From the IMG/VR virus record IMGVR_UViG_3300047375_001083, positions 20,038 to 84,037 of that record: a stretch of DNA of 64,000 bases, one strand, 5' to 3'. Shown piece by piece: positions 31,576-42,550 of this stretch. The first letter of the stretch is position 1. Each line of letters begins with the position of its first letter. Under the pieces are notes generated by a model, which worked only from the letters and a program-made list of their open reading frames with translations, made no database searches and was not told the DNA's origin. The position numbers and the translations under genes are program-made. This DNA comes from a virus.

Positions 31576-34500
31576 ATGAGTTCTTTCGGCACAGGCACGA
31601 CCACAACGGGCGGTTCTTCGATTGTTTTGACCGCTTTCACAGGAACAGATGGAGCGCAAGCGGGTACTGACGGGCTTGTACCCGGACCCTCCATCAACCA
31701 ATCAGGCTATATTCTAGGGTCAGGAGGTGATTGGACTTTAAGTATCTTAGGTGGCATCCCACTTAATGAGAGTTCAGGTCGCATCGCCACCACAGAGTTC
31801 GTCCAAGATGTTGTAGGAAACGCAGTCTTAGGGGGGAACGCTCAACTCGCTCAGCTATCTGACGTGACGATAGCGGGACTCGCTGATGATCAGTTTCTTC
31901 AGTACAACGTGGGAGCTGGGAAATGGGAAAACGCGACCCTTACTCTGAGCTTGATTTCTGACGTAAATCTAGTAGGTCTAGTTGACGGAAACGCCTTAGT
32001 CTATGATGCGAACGTGGGTCAGTGGGTACCAGGTCAAGGTGGCGGTGGTGGCGCAGCTAATCTGAATGATCTCGGAGATGCTTCTGTCGCGAACCCCGCG
32101 CTCAATGAGTTCCTTGTTTTTGACGGAAACAACTTCGCGAATCAGACGATATCAACATCCGAGCTTTCAGACTCCGCCGATGTTGTCTTGACTAGCTCAG
32201 GGTCTACTTTCGGCGCTTTCGCTTACGACTTCACTCTTTCTACAGTGAGTGTTCAAGATCCTACTCTTGATGCCCACGCATCGACTAAGAAATACGTTGA
32301 TGACGAGGTGGCTACAAAACAGTCTCTCGACGCGACTTTGACAGGTTTATCCGCGCTCGCTCCTGTAGACAATGACCTGATCATCGCTACAGGAAACGAC
32401 ACTTTTGGCGTCATCAACATCAGTGCTGACTTAGAGTCTTTCTTAAGCACTGACGCTGAGATCGGAAACCTTTCTAACGTCACACTTGGCGGAGTGGGGC
32501 TCGCTAATAGCCAAGTCTTGAAGTACGAGAACGGCGCTTGGATTAACGAAGATCTTGATTTCTCTGAGCTGTCAGGGACAGGAGATGTCGCTCTCCTCAG
32601 CGCCAATCAGACTTTCACAGGAACAGTATTAGCCACCACTCAGAACGCAAGCGACAACTCAACGAAACTCGCCACCACTGCTTATGTAGACGCTCAGATT
32701 GACACAGACATCCTCGCGCTCGCTCTTGGCACTGCTTCTCAGAGTAATGTAGGGGACTTTCTCGCTTCAGGTGCTTCCATCTCTGATCTTTCTGACGTCA
32801 ACTCGATTGCGAACATTCAAGACGGAAACGTCCTCGCTTGGGTGGCGGGGAACAACCGATTTGAGTTTACAGCTCCTACTCAGACTTACACAGACGAAAT
32901 GGCAAGGGACGCTGTTGGCACAGCTCTACAAGGTGGAGCTCACACAGGTGTTTCTTTCTCCCCTAACGATAACGCAGACACGATAGACGCAACTGTAAGT
33001 CTTGGGGGGTTCTCTGCTGGTGATCTTTCTGATGTCGATCTCGTAGGTGTCGTTGACGGAAAGATTCTTAAGTATAACAATGGGTCTTTCGAGGTCGCTG
33101 ACGAAACAGATACGGATACTCAGCTTTCTGATGAGCAAGTCCAAGATATAGTCGGCCCAATGTTCACCGCAAACAACGTGGGTAACACAGGGATCACTTT
33201 CTCTTATGACGACACAGAGGGGGTGAATGACGGCACAGTCACAGCGACAGTGAGCATTGCTTCTACAGACCTCACAGACACCGCTAATGTCGCTCGGCTC
33301 AATGCCGTTCAGACTTTCTCCGCGAATAACACCTTTACTGCTGATGTAGACCTTACAGGCGCGAACGCTACGGCTACCACTCAGAACGCAAGCGACAACT
33401 CAACGAAGCTCGCTACTACGGCCTATGTAGACGCTCAGATTGACACAGACATAACTGCGCTCGACCTCGCCAATACGTATCAAGCTAAAGATGCTTCTCT
33501 TGATGGCATCACAGGGATCGCTGACGGTGATTTACTCTTAGGTAATGGCGTTGACTCTTTCGAGAAGGTCAGTGTCACAGAGGGCGTAGAGTCTTTCCTC
33601 AAGAGCGTGGGAGCTTCAGACAATCTTTCTGACACTACAATCGGTGTGAAGGCCGAGGGTCAGGTCCTAAGAATCGGAGCGGATGACTCAACCTTTGAGA
33701 ACAGCATTCTTTCTTTCGGCGACCTCTCTAACACAGGTAATGTAGTTCAGACGAGCGTGGGAGCTACCTTCGGGGCTTTCGCTTACGATTTCACGCTTTC
33801 TACTGTCAGTGTCCAAGATCCTACTCTTGATGCCCACGCCTCCACTAAGAAATACGTAGATGACGCGATTGATGCAGACATAACTGCGCTCGACCTCGCC
33901 AACACATACCAAGCCAAAGATGCTTCTCTCGATACCATTACAGGGATCGCTGACGGTGATTTACTCTTAGGTAATGGAGCTGATTCTTTCGAGAAGGTCA
34001 GCATTCAGCTTGGAGTAGAGAACTTCTTGAGAAGCACTGCGAGGATCGACGCTCTTTCTGATGTGTCTTTGGATGGAGATGAACTCGTCAACGCTAACCA
34101 TTTCTTAGTGAGTACAGGAAATGGTGGTTTTGCGAATCAGACGATTTCTACGTCTAACCTCTCAGACAACGCAAGCATCGCGCTCACCACAAGAGCTACT
34201 ACTTTCGGGGCTTTCGCATATAACTTTGAGGTGGGTACTCTTACTTCAGCAACTCCTGACCTCGCCTCTGATGACACTACAGTAGCGACTACTGAGTGGG
34301 TCAATGACGTCATGCAAGCAGCAGGCAACGTCTCTAGCCTCGATGACCTCAACGATGTCCTCCTCGCCGACGTCGCAGACGCTCAGATTATCGTCTACGA
34401 CTCCGATGGGGGTGCGGACGACAATCAATGGAAGAACGTATCTCTCTCGGGTGATGTTTCTATCTCCAACGAGGGCTTGGCTACCATAAGTAACGATGCT

Positions 34501-37074
34501 GTAACCACCGCTAAGATTTTGAACGGCAACATCACTGAAGCGAAGCTCGACGCTGACTCCGTTACTACGGCTAAAATCGTAGATGGGAACGTCACTGAGG
34601 CGAAGCTCGATGCCGACTCTGTTACGACTGCTAAGATTGTTGATGGAGACGTCACGAACGATAAGCTCGCGAACAGCTCTTTGACTGTAGGTTCAACATC
34701 CATTTCTTTGGGAGGGGCTTCCACAACTCTTAGTGGCATGACAGGAATCGACTTCACCAACGCAGATGCAACAATCGGCGCGACGATGACTACCAATAAT
34801 GGCAACCCTTCAGTCTTAACGCTCGGAGGTGTTGGGTCGAAGGTTATCGTAAGTGGTGATCTTCAAGTTCAGGGCGACACGACAACAGTCAACACTTCTA
34901 CACTAGATGTAGAAGATACGATTGTCAGACTTAATAAAGGCGTTGATGGCGGAGCTAACCCCAATGACATCGGTCTTTTCTTCGAGCGTGGGACTACGGG
35001 AAATGACGCGGTGTTCTTTTTTGACGAGAGCACAGACACGTTCAAGCTAGGCACGACCACTGATGCCCACACCGCCACAGAGTTTAATGACGCCAACCTG
35101 ACTCTTTCTCCATTAAGAGTGGAAAGCCCTGATCTCGGTGATGATTCAACTCTCGTCGCCACTACTGCTTATGTTCAAGCAGAGATCACAGACTTGGATC
35201 TCGCAAACACTTATCAGCCTCTCGACAGCACCTTGAGTGCTATTTCTGATCTCGGAACGGGAGCTGATAAGCTCATATATACTACGGGATTGGATACTTG
35301 GGCTGAAGCAACTCTTTCTGCTTTCGCTAGAACAATCTTAGATGACGCTAACTCAGCAGATGCTAGAGCGACCCTCGGTCTTACCCCTACTGCGACAACA
35401 GACCTCGCTGATCTTCTTCTGTCAGCTAACAATCTTAATGACTTAGATAACGTCGCGAATGCGAGGGCTAATCTCGGTGTCGCTATCGGGTCTGACGTTC
35501 AAGCTTTTGACGCCACCTTGAGTGCTATTTCTGATCTCGGGACGGGAGCTGATAAGCTCATATATACTACGGGAGTAGACACTTGGGCTGAAGCCACCCT
35601 TTCTGCTTTCTCTAGGACACTCTTAGACGATGCTAACTCAGCGACCGCTCGAACTACTCTTGGGTTAGAGATCGACACTGATATTCAAGCCTACGATGCG
35701 ACGTTAGCTTCTCTCTCCGCGCTCGGAACGGGGGCTGATAAGCTCGCTTACACTACGGGAGTAGACACTTGGGCTGAGGCCACCCTTTCTGCTTTCTCTA
35801 GAACACTCTTAGACGATGCTGATGCTAACACAGCGAGAACTACCCTCGGCCTCACTTCGACAGCCACAACAGACATTGGCAATCTTCTTCAGTCAGCTAA
35901 TAATCTTAATGACTTAGATAACGTCGCGAATGCGAGGGGTAACTTAGGTGTTGAGATCGGCTCTGATGTTCAGGCTTATGATGCTACATTACAAGCTTTA
36001 GCTGGTGTTAATACGGGCGCTGATAGACTCATTTATGCAAGTGGCGTAGATACTTTCTCAATCACCATCTTTACGGCGTTCGCTAGATCTCTCTTAGATG
36101 ACGCTAACTCAGCGACGGCTCGAACTACTCTTGGGTTAGAGATCGACACTGACGTCCAAGCCTACGATGCTACTCTTCAGAGTATTTCTGATCTCGGGAC
36201 AGGCGCTAACAAGCTCATATATACTACGGGAGTAGATACTTGGGCTGAAGCCACCCTTTCTGCTTTCTCTAGGACACTCTTAGATGACGCTGACTCAGCG
36301 ACGGCTCGAACTACTCTTGGGTTAGAGATCGACACTGACGTCCAAGCTTTTGACGCCACCTTGAGTGCTATTTCTGATCTCGGGACGGGCGCTGATAAGC
36401 TCATATATACTACAGGAGTAGATACTTGGGCTGAGGCTGATGTAACAGCCTTTGCGAGAACACTTTTGGATGACGCGGATTCCGCGACAGCTAGGTCTAC
36501 TCTCGGTCTTACTTCAACAGCGACTACAGACATTTCAGACTTGCTTCAGGTCGGCAACAGTCTTTCTGAGATTTCTGATGGGGGAAATGAAGCGGTAGCG
36601 AGAGGCAACTTAGGACTCGGCTCTGCTTCTACACTCGACACTACTATTAATGGCGGAGGTGGTGAGAACGGCAAGGCGGTTGTTACAGATGGAGAAGGTA
36701 AGTTAGGGGCGTTAGATGGCTCAAATCTTACCGTCTTGGGCTCAGTTGAAACGCACTCCGATGTTGACTTGACTGATTTGGCCGATGGTCAGGGTCTTGT
36801 CTACAACGCCAACAACAGTAGATTTGAGCCGGGTACTGTTCCAACTATAGGTACAGACGTTAACGAGAGTCCTGTGATTACGTCTCAGAGTATTTCTCTG
36901 AACCCGAACGCTCTCGTTGGAGGCGACCTCGTAATCTATGGTCGAGTCATGGAAGTCATCGACTACGGCTCGGTAGCCGACGCTTTCGGGGAGGGTGACT
37001 TTAACATTGATTTCGGCTCGGTGGCTGACACGGTACTCTACTGCGCTGACGACTACGGGGTCTTAGTGGTTTAG
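31576..37074 (+). CDS. Giant tail-fibre protein 1
   Basis: 1832 residues. The start at 31576 follows AAAGGAG; an ATG 12 codons earlier has no site. The chain is built of short beta modules typical of phage fibres: LSDV..-DGN-LVYD-type units in the first 500 residues, repeated NSTKLATTAYVDAQID blocks, a segment with TTTVNTSTLDVEDTIVRLN and FFFDESTDTFKLGT near residues 1100-1160, and tandem WAEATLSAFARTLLDDA/TARTTLGL units at about 1210-1655. The C terminus is Asp-rich, ending YCADDYGVLVV. It probably mediates host attachment. Confidence 0.88.
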   Translation: MSSFGTGTTTTGGSSIVLTAFTGTDGAQAGTDGLVPGPSINQSGYILGSGGDWTLSILGGIPLNESSGRIATTEFVQDVVGNAVLGGNAQLAQLSDVTIAGLADDQFLQYNVGAGKWENATLTLSLISDVNLVGLVDGNALVYDANVGQWVPGQGGGGGAANLNDLGDASVANPALNEFLVFDGNNFANQTISTSELSDSADVVLTSSGSTFGAFAYDFTLSTVSVQDPTLDAHASTKKYVDDEVATKQSLDATLTGLSALAPVDNDLIIATGNDTFGVINISADLESFLSTDAEIGNLSNVTLGGVGLANSQVLKYENGAWINEDLDFSELSGTGDVALLSANQTFTGTVLATTQNASDNSTKLATTAYVDAQIDTDILALALGTASQSNVGDFLASGASISDLSDVNSIANIQDGNVLAWVAGNNRFEFTAPTQTYTDEMARDAVGTALQGGAHTGVSFSPNDNADTIDATVSLGGFSAGDLSDVDLVGVVDGKILKYNNGSFEVADETDTDTQLSDEQVQDIVGPMFTANNVGNTGITFSYDDTEGVNDGTVTATVSIASTDLTDTANVARLNAVQTFSANNTFTADVDLTGANATATTQNASDNSTKLATTAYVDAQIDTDITALDLANTYQAKDASLDGITGIADGDLLLGNGVDSFEKVSVTEGVESFLKSVGASDNLSDTTIGVKAEGQVLRIGADDSTFENSILSFGDLSNTGNVVQTSVGATFGAFAYDFTLSTVSVQDPTLDAHASTKKYVDDAIDADITALDLANTYQAKDASLDTITGIADGDLLLGNGADSFEKVSIQLGVENFLRSTARIDALSDVSLDGDELVNANHFLVSTGNGGFANQTISTSNLSDNASIALTTRATTFGAFAYNFEVGTLTSATPDLASDDTTVATTEWVNDVMQAAGNVSSLDDLNDVLLADVADAQIIVYDSDGGADDNQWKNVSLSGDVSISNEGLATISNDAVTTAKILNGNITEAKLDADSVTTAKIVDGNVTEAKLDADSVTTAKIVDGDVTNDKLANSSLTVGSTSISLGGASTTLSGMTGIDFTNADATIGATMTTNNGNPSVLTLGGVGSKVIVSGDLQVQGDTTTVNTSTLDVEDTIVRLNKGVDGGANPNDIGLFFERGTTGNDAVFFFDESTDTFKLGTTTDAHTATEFNDANLTLSPLRVESPDLGDDSTLVATTAYVQAEITDLDLANTYQPLDSTLSAISDLGTGADKLIYTTGLDTWAEATLSAFARTILDDANSADARATLGLTPTATTDLADLLLSANNLNDLDNVANARANLGVAIGSDVQAFDATLSAISDLGTGADKLIYTTGVDTWAEATLSAFSRTLLDDANSATARTTLGLEIDTDIQAYDATLASLSALGTGADKLAYTTGVDTWAEATLSAFSRTLLDDADANTARTTLGLTSTATTDIGNLLQSANNLNDLDNVANARGNLGVEIGSDVQAYDATLQALAGVNTGADRLIYASGVDTFSITIFTAFARSLLDDANSATARTTLGLEIDTDVQAYDATLQSISDLGTGANKLIYTTGVDTWAEATLSAFSRTLLDDADSATARTTLGLEIDTDVQAFDATLSAISDLGTGADKLIYTTGVDTWAEADVTAFARTLLDDADSATARSTLGLTSTATTDISDLLQVGNSLSEISDGGNEAVARGNLGLGSASTLDTTINGGGGENGKAVVTDGEGKLGALDGSNLTVLGSVETHSDVDLTDLADGQGLVYNANNSRFEPGTVPTIGTDVNESPVITSQSISLNPNALVGGDLVIYGRVMEVIDYGSVADAFGEGDFNIDFGSVADTVLYCADDYGVLVV
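35215..36540 (+). repeat. Tandem coding repeats in fibre 1
   Basis: Several near-identical copies of a unit encoding GADKLIYTTGVDTWAEATLS and DDADSATARTTLGLEIDTD occur in series, with stretches of almost identical DNA such as CTCATATATACTACGGGAGT. Some units carry an alternative linker (TSTATTDI.NLL). The variation suggests recombination between units, a way to lengthen, shorten or diversify the fibre shaft. Confidence 0.8.
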
Positions 37075-37079
37075 TAGAG

Positions 37080-37089
37080 TGTTTATATA
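37080..37089 (+). promoter_or_regulatory. TGTTTATATA putative promoter for fibre 2
   Basis: TGTTTATATA lies just after the fibre 1 stop, 46 nt before ATG 37136. It is the best -10-like match of the TTTAT(A/C) set. Confidence 0.5.
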
Positions 37090-37135
37090 AAACGTAAGAA
37101 TAGAGAACCCTCCCATCTTTCTAGGAGAACAAGAA

Positions 37136-40100
37136 ATGGCTGTAAGAAGAGTACAATTACGCAGAGGCACTACTGCTGAGAACAATGCCTTTACGGGCGC
37201 AATCGGTGAGGTCACGGTAGATACCACTACTGAGTCTATCCGCGTCCACAACGGCGCAGATGCGGGAGGCGCAGACCTTCTTCGCGCCGATATGTCTAAC
37301 AATGCTTCAATCACCTCAAACATAGGGGTGACAGGATCAATCGTGATTGGTCCTACTCTTGGAGCCAACACGATCACATTAGGTCAAGCCAACTCGATCA
37401 TTTCTATTCCTGGGACACTTAACGTAACCACTCAGAATACTACGAATGATCTTCTCGTTCAGGATAGAGTTATCGTCTTGGCTGATGGGAGTGAGGGTAA
37501 CGCCCACGATGCGAATGGAACAAACGGAGACTCCATCGGCATCATCTTCACACGACCACTTCAGACTGATGGAGAGGGTGGTGGGGCTCAGAACCCTGGC
37601 GTTTTCTATTTCGATGAAGAGAACAACTATTTCGCTCTAGGTACTGCTGACGTGACCGAGAATGACAACTCTTGGAACGCTGACTTTACATCAGGGACTC
37701 TCTCTCTTGGATCTCTTAATGTTAACGAAGGAAACATCACTAACGTGGGTGACATCGCCCTAGATAGTATCTCCGCCGATAACAACACCATTTCTATTAG
37801 TCTTACGGACAATCAAGCGTCGTCTCTTGACATTACTGAGGGAGCTAACTCTTACCTCAAGTTCGTAACAACTGACGAGGGTGAGAAAGTGGTCTTCGGG
37901 AAAGTATTTGAGAGTGTCTCAGGGTCTGCCGTAGGGACTCTTACTCTCGCTGACGGGTCGATCACTGACTCAGGTGGGGCGATTTCTTTCGGGGATGAGA
38001 ACCTCTCAACTACGGGAACTCTCGGAGCGGGTGTGGCTACACTTGCTTCAGGCTCGACAGTTGGAACTCTTACTCTCGCTGATGGCTCGATTACTGACTC
38101 AGGCGGTTCGATTTCTTTCGGGGATGAGAACCTCTCAACTTCAGGTACTCTCGGAGCTGGAGCAACCACTGTCACTTCATTAAGTGTTACTGACGGAAAT
38201 ATCACGAATGTAGGCGATATCTCCCTAGATAGCATTTCTGCTGACGGAAATGCCATTTCTATCAGCCTTACAGACAACCAAGAGTCTTCACTCGACATTA
38301 CTGAGGGTGTTAACTCTTACCTCAAGTTCGTAACAACTGACGCAGGTGAGAAAGTGGTCTTCGGAAAGGTTTCTGAGGGAGTCTCAGGGTCTACCGTAGG
38401 AACTCTTACTCTCGCTGACGGGTCGATTACTGACTCAGGTGGAGCTATTTCTTTCGGGGACGAAAACCTCTCAACTACGGGAACTCTCGGCGCGGGGGTA
38501 GCCACACTTGCTTCAGGATCTACCGTAGGAACTCTTACTCTCGCTGACGGGTCGATTACCGACTCAGGGGGCGCTATTTCCTTTGGGAACGAGAACCTCT
38601 CGACAACAGGTACTCTCGGCGCGGGGGCTACCACTGTCACTTCATTAAGTGTTACTGACGGAAATATCACTAACGTAGGGGATATCGCCCTCGACAGCAT
38701 TTCTGCTGACGGCAGTACCCTCACCATCACTTTGACGGATAACGAAGCTACCGCGCTCAATATCACAGAAGCGGGTAACTCTTACCTTAACTTCGTCACC
38801 ACGAATGAAGGTGAGAAGGTAGTCTTCGGGAAAGTGTCTGAGGGAGTCTCAGGGTCTACCGTAGGAACTCTCACTCTCGCTGACGGCTCTATTACTGACT
38901 CAGGTGGAGCTATTTCTTTCGGGAACGAGAACCTCTCAACTACGGGAACTCTCGGAGTGGGGTCTGCCACTGTCACTTCATTAAGTGTTACTGACGGAAA
39001 TATCACTAACGTAGGTGATGTCGCCCTTGATAGTATTTCTGCTGATGGGAATACCATTTCTATCAGTCTTACGGATGCTCAAGCAACGGCTCTCGACATC
39101 ACTGAGGGTGTTAACTCTTACCTCAAGTTCGTAACAACTGACGCTGATGAGAAGGTAGTCTTCGGGAAGGTTTCTGAGGGAGTCTCAGGATCGTCTGTTG
39201 GAAATCTTACTCTCGCTGATGGCTCGATTACTGACTCAGGGGGCGCGATTTCCTTTGGAGATGAGAACCTCTCAACTACGGGAACTCTCGGATCGGGCGC
39301 AACCACTGTTACCTCGTTAAGTGTTACTGATGGGGACATCACGAATGTAGGGGATATCGCCCTCGATAGTATCTCCGCCGATGGAGACACCCTCACCATC
39401 TCTTTAACAGATGCTCAGGCGACTGCTCTCGACATCACTGAGGGAGCTAACTCTTACCTCAAGTTCGTAACAACTGACGCTGATGAGAAGGTAGTCTTCG
39501 GGAAGGTTTCTGAGGGAGTCTCAGGATCGTCTGTTGGAACTCTTACTATTGCCGATGGTTCGATCACTGACTCAGGTGGTTCGATTTCTTTCGGGGATGA
39601 GAACCTTTCTACCACAGGTACTCTCGGAGCGGGGGTGGCTACACTTGCTTCAGGGTCTACCGTAGGGACTCTTACTCTCGCTGACGGTTCTATTACCTCC
39701 ACAGGTGGGACAATCACTTTTGATGATGAGAACCTGACCACTACAGGTTCTATCACCTGTACGAACATTACCGTAAACGGCACTCAGACTATCATCAGTA
39801 CAACCAACCTTTCTGTTGCAGATCAAGTGATTGAGCTCAACAAGGACATTGGGGATAATAACAATAACTCTGATATCGGGATCTTCCTGAATAGAGGTCT
39901 TGAGGACGATGCTCTTATCATTTGGGATGAGGGTGAAGGTAAATTCTTACTAGGCACTCACAGCGGTGCGGTAAATGGAACTACTACCGACTTCTCAGGT
40001 GTTGTGGGTCTTTCTAAGGCTGGTTTACTTGTCAGCACTCTTGAGGCTACAGGCACAGTCTCGGGAGCAACAGGATCTACCTTTGGAGATCTTACTCTTG

Positions 40101-42550
40101 CTGATGGGTCGATCACTGACTCAAGTGGAGCTATTTCTTTCGGGGACGAGAACCTCTCGACAACAGGTACTCTCGGCGCGGGAGCTACCACTGTCACTTC
40201 ATTAAGTGTTACTGATGGGGACATCTCCAACGTAGGGGACATCGCCCTAGATAGTATTTCTGCTGACGGAAATACCATTTCCATCAGTCTCACTGATAAC
40301 CAAGCGTCTTCACTCGACATTACTGAGGGAGCTAACTCTTACCTCAAGTTCGTAACTACAGACGCTGATGAGAAGGTAGTTTTCGGGAAGGTGTCTGAGG
40401 GAGTCTCAGGATCGTCTGTTGGAACTCTTACTCTCGCTGATGGCTCGATTACTGACTCAGGGGGCGCTGTTTCCTTTGGGGACGAAAACCTTTCTACTAC
40501 AGGTACTCTCGGGGCGGGCGCAACCACTGTCACTTCATTAAGTGTTGCTGATGGAGACATCAGCAACGTAGGGGATATTGCTCTCGATAGTATTTCTGCT
40601 GACGGGAACTCGATCACCCTTAACCTCACTGATAACCAAGCGTCTTCACTCGACATTACTGAGGGAGCTAACTCTTACCTCAAGTTCGTCACCACTGACG
40701 CTGATGAGAAGGTAGTCTTCGGGAAGGTTTCTGAGGGAGTCTCAGGCTCGACAGTTGGAACTCTTACTCTCGCTGACGGGTCGATCACCGACTCAGGGGG
40801 CGCGATTTCCTTTGGGAACGAGAACCTTTCTACTACAGGTACTCTCGGGGCGGGGTCTGCCACTGTTACCTCGTTAAGTGTTACTGATGGGGACATCACT
40901 AACGTAGGGGATATTGCTCTCGATAGTATTTCTGCTGACGGAAACGCGATCACCCTTAACCTCACTGATAACCAAGCATCATCACTTGATATCACAGAGG
41001 GTGTTAACTCTTACCTCAAGTTCGTAACAACTGACGCTGGTGAGAAGGTAGTCTTCGGAAAGGTTTCTGAGGGAGTCTCAGGCTCGACAGTTGGAACTCT
41101 TACTCTCGCTGACGGCTCTATTACTGACTCAAGCGGAGCTATTTCCTTTGGAGATGAGAACCTCTCAACTACGGGAACTCTCGGAGCGGGCGCAACCACT
41201 GTTACCTCGTTAAGTGTTGCTGATGGAGACATCACTAACGTAGGCGATATCTCCCTAGATAGTATCTCCGCCGATGGAAATACCATTTCTATCAGTCTTA
41301 CGGATGCTCAGGCGACTGCTCTCGACATCGCAGAGGGAGCTAACTCTTACCTCAAGTTCGTCACCACGAATGAAGGTGAGAAAGTAGTCTTCGGGAAAGT
41401 GTCTGAGGGAGTCTCAGGCTCATCTGTTGGAACTCTTACTCTTGCTGACGGTTCTATTACCGACTCGGGGGGGGTTATTTCTTTCGGAGATGAGAACCTT
41501 TCAACTACAGGGTCACTCACATCGAACAGTCTTACTGTTAGCGGTGGAGGTGTAGCTCTAGGTGATGGAAGCAACGCGACCTCTATTTCTGTGACTACTC
41601 AGACTGACGAAGACACCGTAGGTGAGAACCTCACTATTTCCTCGGGTGTTGGTAATGGGACAGGCACAGGCGGTTCGGTTATCTTTCAGACAGGTGGAGA
41701 TAATGCGGGTGCTCTTTCAACTGTTCTGACTCTTAGCTCTGCAAACAAGGCTACGTTTACGGGCGAGGTAGAGACAGGCAGTAACCTTATTCTTGGGAAT
41801 AACGTCATTCAGAACTCAGACGGAGAGACTACGATCACTCTGACAGCAGATCAGAAAGTGACTCTCTCGGGCGATCTTGATGTCACAGGTGTGATCACAG
41901 GAAACAGCGCGGTTTCAGGGTCTTTAAGATTCAAAGACCCTACCCTATATGTGGGCTACACTAATACAGCATCAACTCGCGATCTCGGTTTTGTAGGTGC
42001 TTACGGTGATTCTAACTTTGCTGACTTCCTTATGGGTGTCGTATATGAGGTAGACAACACCGTAGGCGGTAAGTCAGGCGCGTTTAAGATTTTTCATGGT
42101 CGAGCTGACATAACTGAGCCGGCTGCATCTTATTCCGTTCCTGACTCAGATCTCGCTCCCCTTGACGTAGGTAGCTTGAATGTCAAGAACGGTGGTCTTA
42201 CAGTCGCTAAGACTACAGGTCTTACAGGTGACGAGGGCGTGACTAACGCGCCTCTCTTTAGCACCAACACTAAGGCTTTCCAAGTCGCGGTGACAACCGA
42301 TACCGCGATAGCAGATGATGCTCACTCAATCGGATTTGTGGTCAATAACACTTCAGTGTTATCTACAAGCGTCATCATGGCTACAGTGGCCTCTGCTGAT
42401 AATGGAGGAGACATTCTCGCTGAGGGCGGTATCGAGGTATACGCGCATTCGATCACGAACGCTACGAGCTTCGAGTTCAGCCTTGTCAACAGGATAGGTT
42501 CTCAGATTAACGCAGACAGTGTGATCACGATCAACTTTGTGATCCTCTAA
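37136..42550 (+). CDS. Giant repeat tail-fibre/adhesin protein 2
   Basis: 1804 residues. The N terminus (VQLRRGTTAENNAFTGAIGE and the following VTVDTTTESIRVHNG) is the 'RRGTTAEN' head found at the start of many marine phage tail proteins. Residues about 195-1430 consist of nine copies of a ~112-residue beta module (SISADGNTISISLTDNQ, SYLKFVTT, EKVVFGKVSEGVSGS, LADGSITDSGG). A different segment with an IIWDEGEGKFLLGT element separates copies 5 and 6. The C-terminal ~370 residues are non-repetitive and include SARFKDPTLYVGYTN-like sequence, probably the receptor or trimer-forming tip. The ribosome binding site is AGGAG. Confidence 0.88.
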   Translation: MAVRRVQLRRGTTAENNAFTGAIGEVTVDTTTESIRVHNGADAGGADLLRADMSNNASITSNIGVTGSIVIGPTLGANTITLGQANSIISIPGTLNVTTQNTTNDLLVQDRVIVLADGSEGNAHDANGTNGDSIGIIFTRPLQTDGEGGGAQNPGVFYFDEENNYFALGTADVTENDNSWNADFTSGTLSLGSLNVNEGNITNVGDIALDSISADNNTISISLTDNQASSLDITEGANSYLKFVTTDEGEKVVFGKVFESVSGSAVGTLTLADGSITDSGGAISFGDENLSTTGTLGAGVATLASGSTVGTLTLADGSITDSGGSISFGDENLSTSGTLGAGATTVTSLSVTDGNITNVGDISLDSISADGNAISISLTDNQESSLDITEGVNSYLKFVTTDAGEKVVFGKVSEGVSGSTVGTLTLADGSITDSGGAISFGDENLSTTGTLGAGVATLASGSTVGTLTLADGSITDSGGAISFGNENLSTTGTLGAGATTVTSLSVTDGNITNVGDIALDSISADGSTLTITLTDNEATALNITEAGNSYLNFVTTNEGEKVVFGKVSEGVSGSTVGTLTLADGSITDSGGAISFGNENLSTTGTLGVGSATVTSLSVTDGNITNVGDVALDSISADGNTISISLTDAQATALDITEGVNSYLKFVTTDADEKVVFGKVSEGVSGSSVGNLTLADGSITDSGGAISFGDENLSTTGTLGSGATTVTSLSVTDGDITNVGDIALDSISADGDTLTISLTDAQATALDITEGANSYLKFVTTDADEKVVFGKVSEGVSGSSVGTLTIADGSITDSGGSISFGDENLSTTGTLGAGVATLASGSTVGTLTLADGSITSTGGTITFDDENLTTTGSITCTNITVNGTQTIISTTNLSVADQVIELNKDIGDNNNNSDIGIFLNRGLEDDALIIWDEGEGKFLLGTHSGAVNGTTTDFSGVVGLSKAGLLVSTLEATGTVSGATGSTFGDLTLADGSITDSSGAISFGDENLSTTGTLGAGATTVTSLSVTDGDISNVGDIALDSISADGNTISISLTDNQASSLDITEGANSYLKFVTTDADEKVVFGKVSEGVSGSSVGTLTLADGSITDSGGAVSFGDENLSTTGTLGAGATTVTSLSVADGDISNVGDIALDSISADGNSITLNLTDNQASSLDITEGANSYLKFVTTDADEKVVFGKVSEGVSGSTVGTLTLADGSITDSGGAISFGNENLSTTGTLGAGSATVTSLSVTDGDITNVGDIALDSISADGNAITLNLTDNQASSLDITEGVNSYLKFVTTDAGEKVVFGKVSEGVSGSTVGTLTLADGSITDSSGAISFGDENLSTTGTLGAGATTVTSLSVADGDITNVGDISLDSISADGNTISISLTDAQATALDIAEGANSYLKFVTTNEGEKVVFGKVSEGVSGSSVGTLTLADGSITDSGGVISFGDENLSTTGSLTSNSLTVSGGGVALGDGSNATSISVTTQTDEDTVGENLTISSGVGNGTGTGGSVIFQTGGDNAGALSTVLTLSSANKATFTGEVETGSNLILGNNVIQNSDGETTITLTADQKVTLSGDLDVTGVITGNSAVSGSLRFKDPTLYVGYTNTASTRDLGFVGAYGDSNFADFLMGVVYEVDNTVGGKSGAFKIFHGRADITEPAASYSVPDSDLAPLDVGSLNVKNGGLTVAKTTGLTGDEGVTNAPLFSTNTKAFQVAVTTDTAIADDAHSIGFVVNNTSVLSTSVIMATVASADNGGDILAEGGIEVYAHSITNATSFEFSLVNRIGSQINADSVITINFVIL
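37700..41430 (+). repeat. Nine-copy 336-bp coding repeat array in fibre 2
   Basis: The marker CTTACCT(C/T)AA recurs at 37851, 38316, 38781, 39117, 39453, 40338, 40674, 41010 and 41346. The spacing is 336 bp six times and 465 bp twice (an extra 129-bp half-module), with one 885-bp step that contains the unique segment. Copies are highly similar at DNA level, so unequal crossing-over can change the number. Confidence 0.92.

Noticed and set aside
35215-41430. CRISPR-like direct repeats
   Set aside because: The repeats are long coding modules without unique short spacers, inside fibre genes.
31940-42540. Many long open frames antisense to the two fibre genes
   Set aside because: They mirror the repeats of the sense genes, have no ribosome binding sites, and come from biased codon use on the sense strand.
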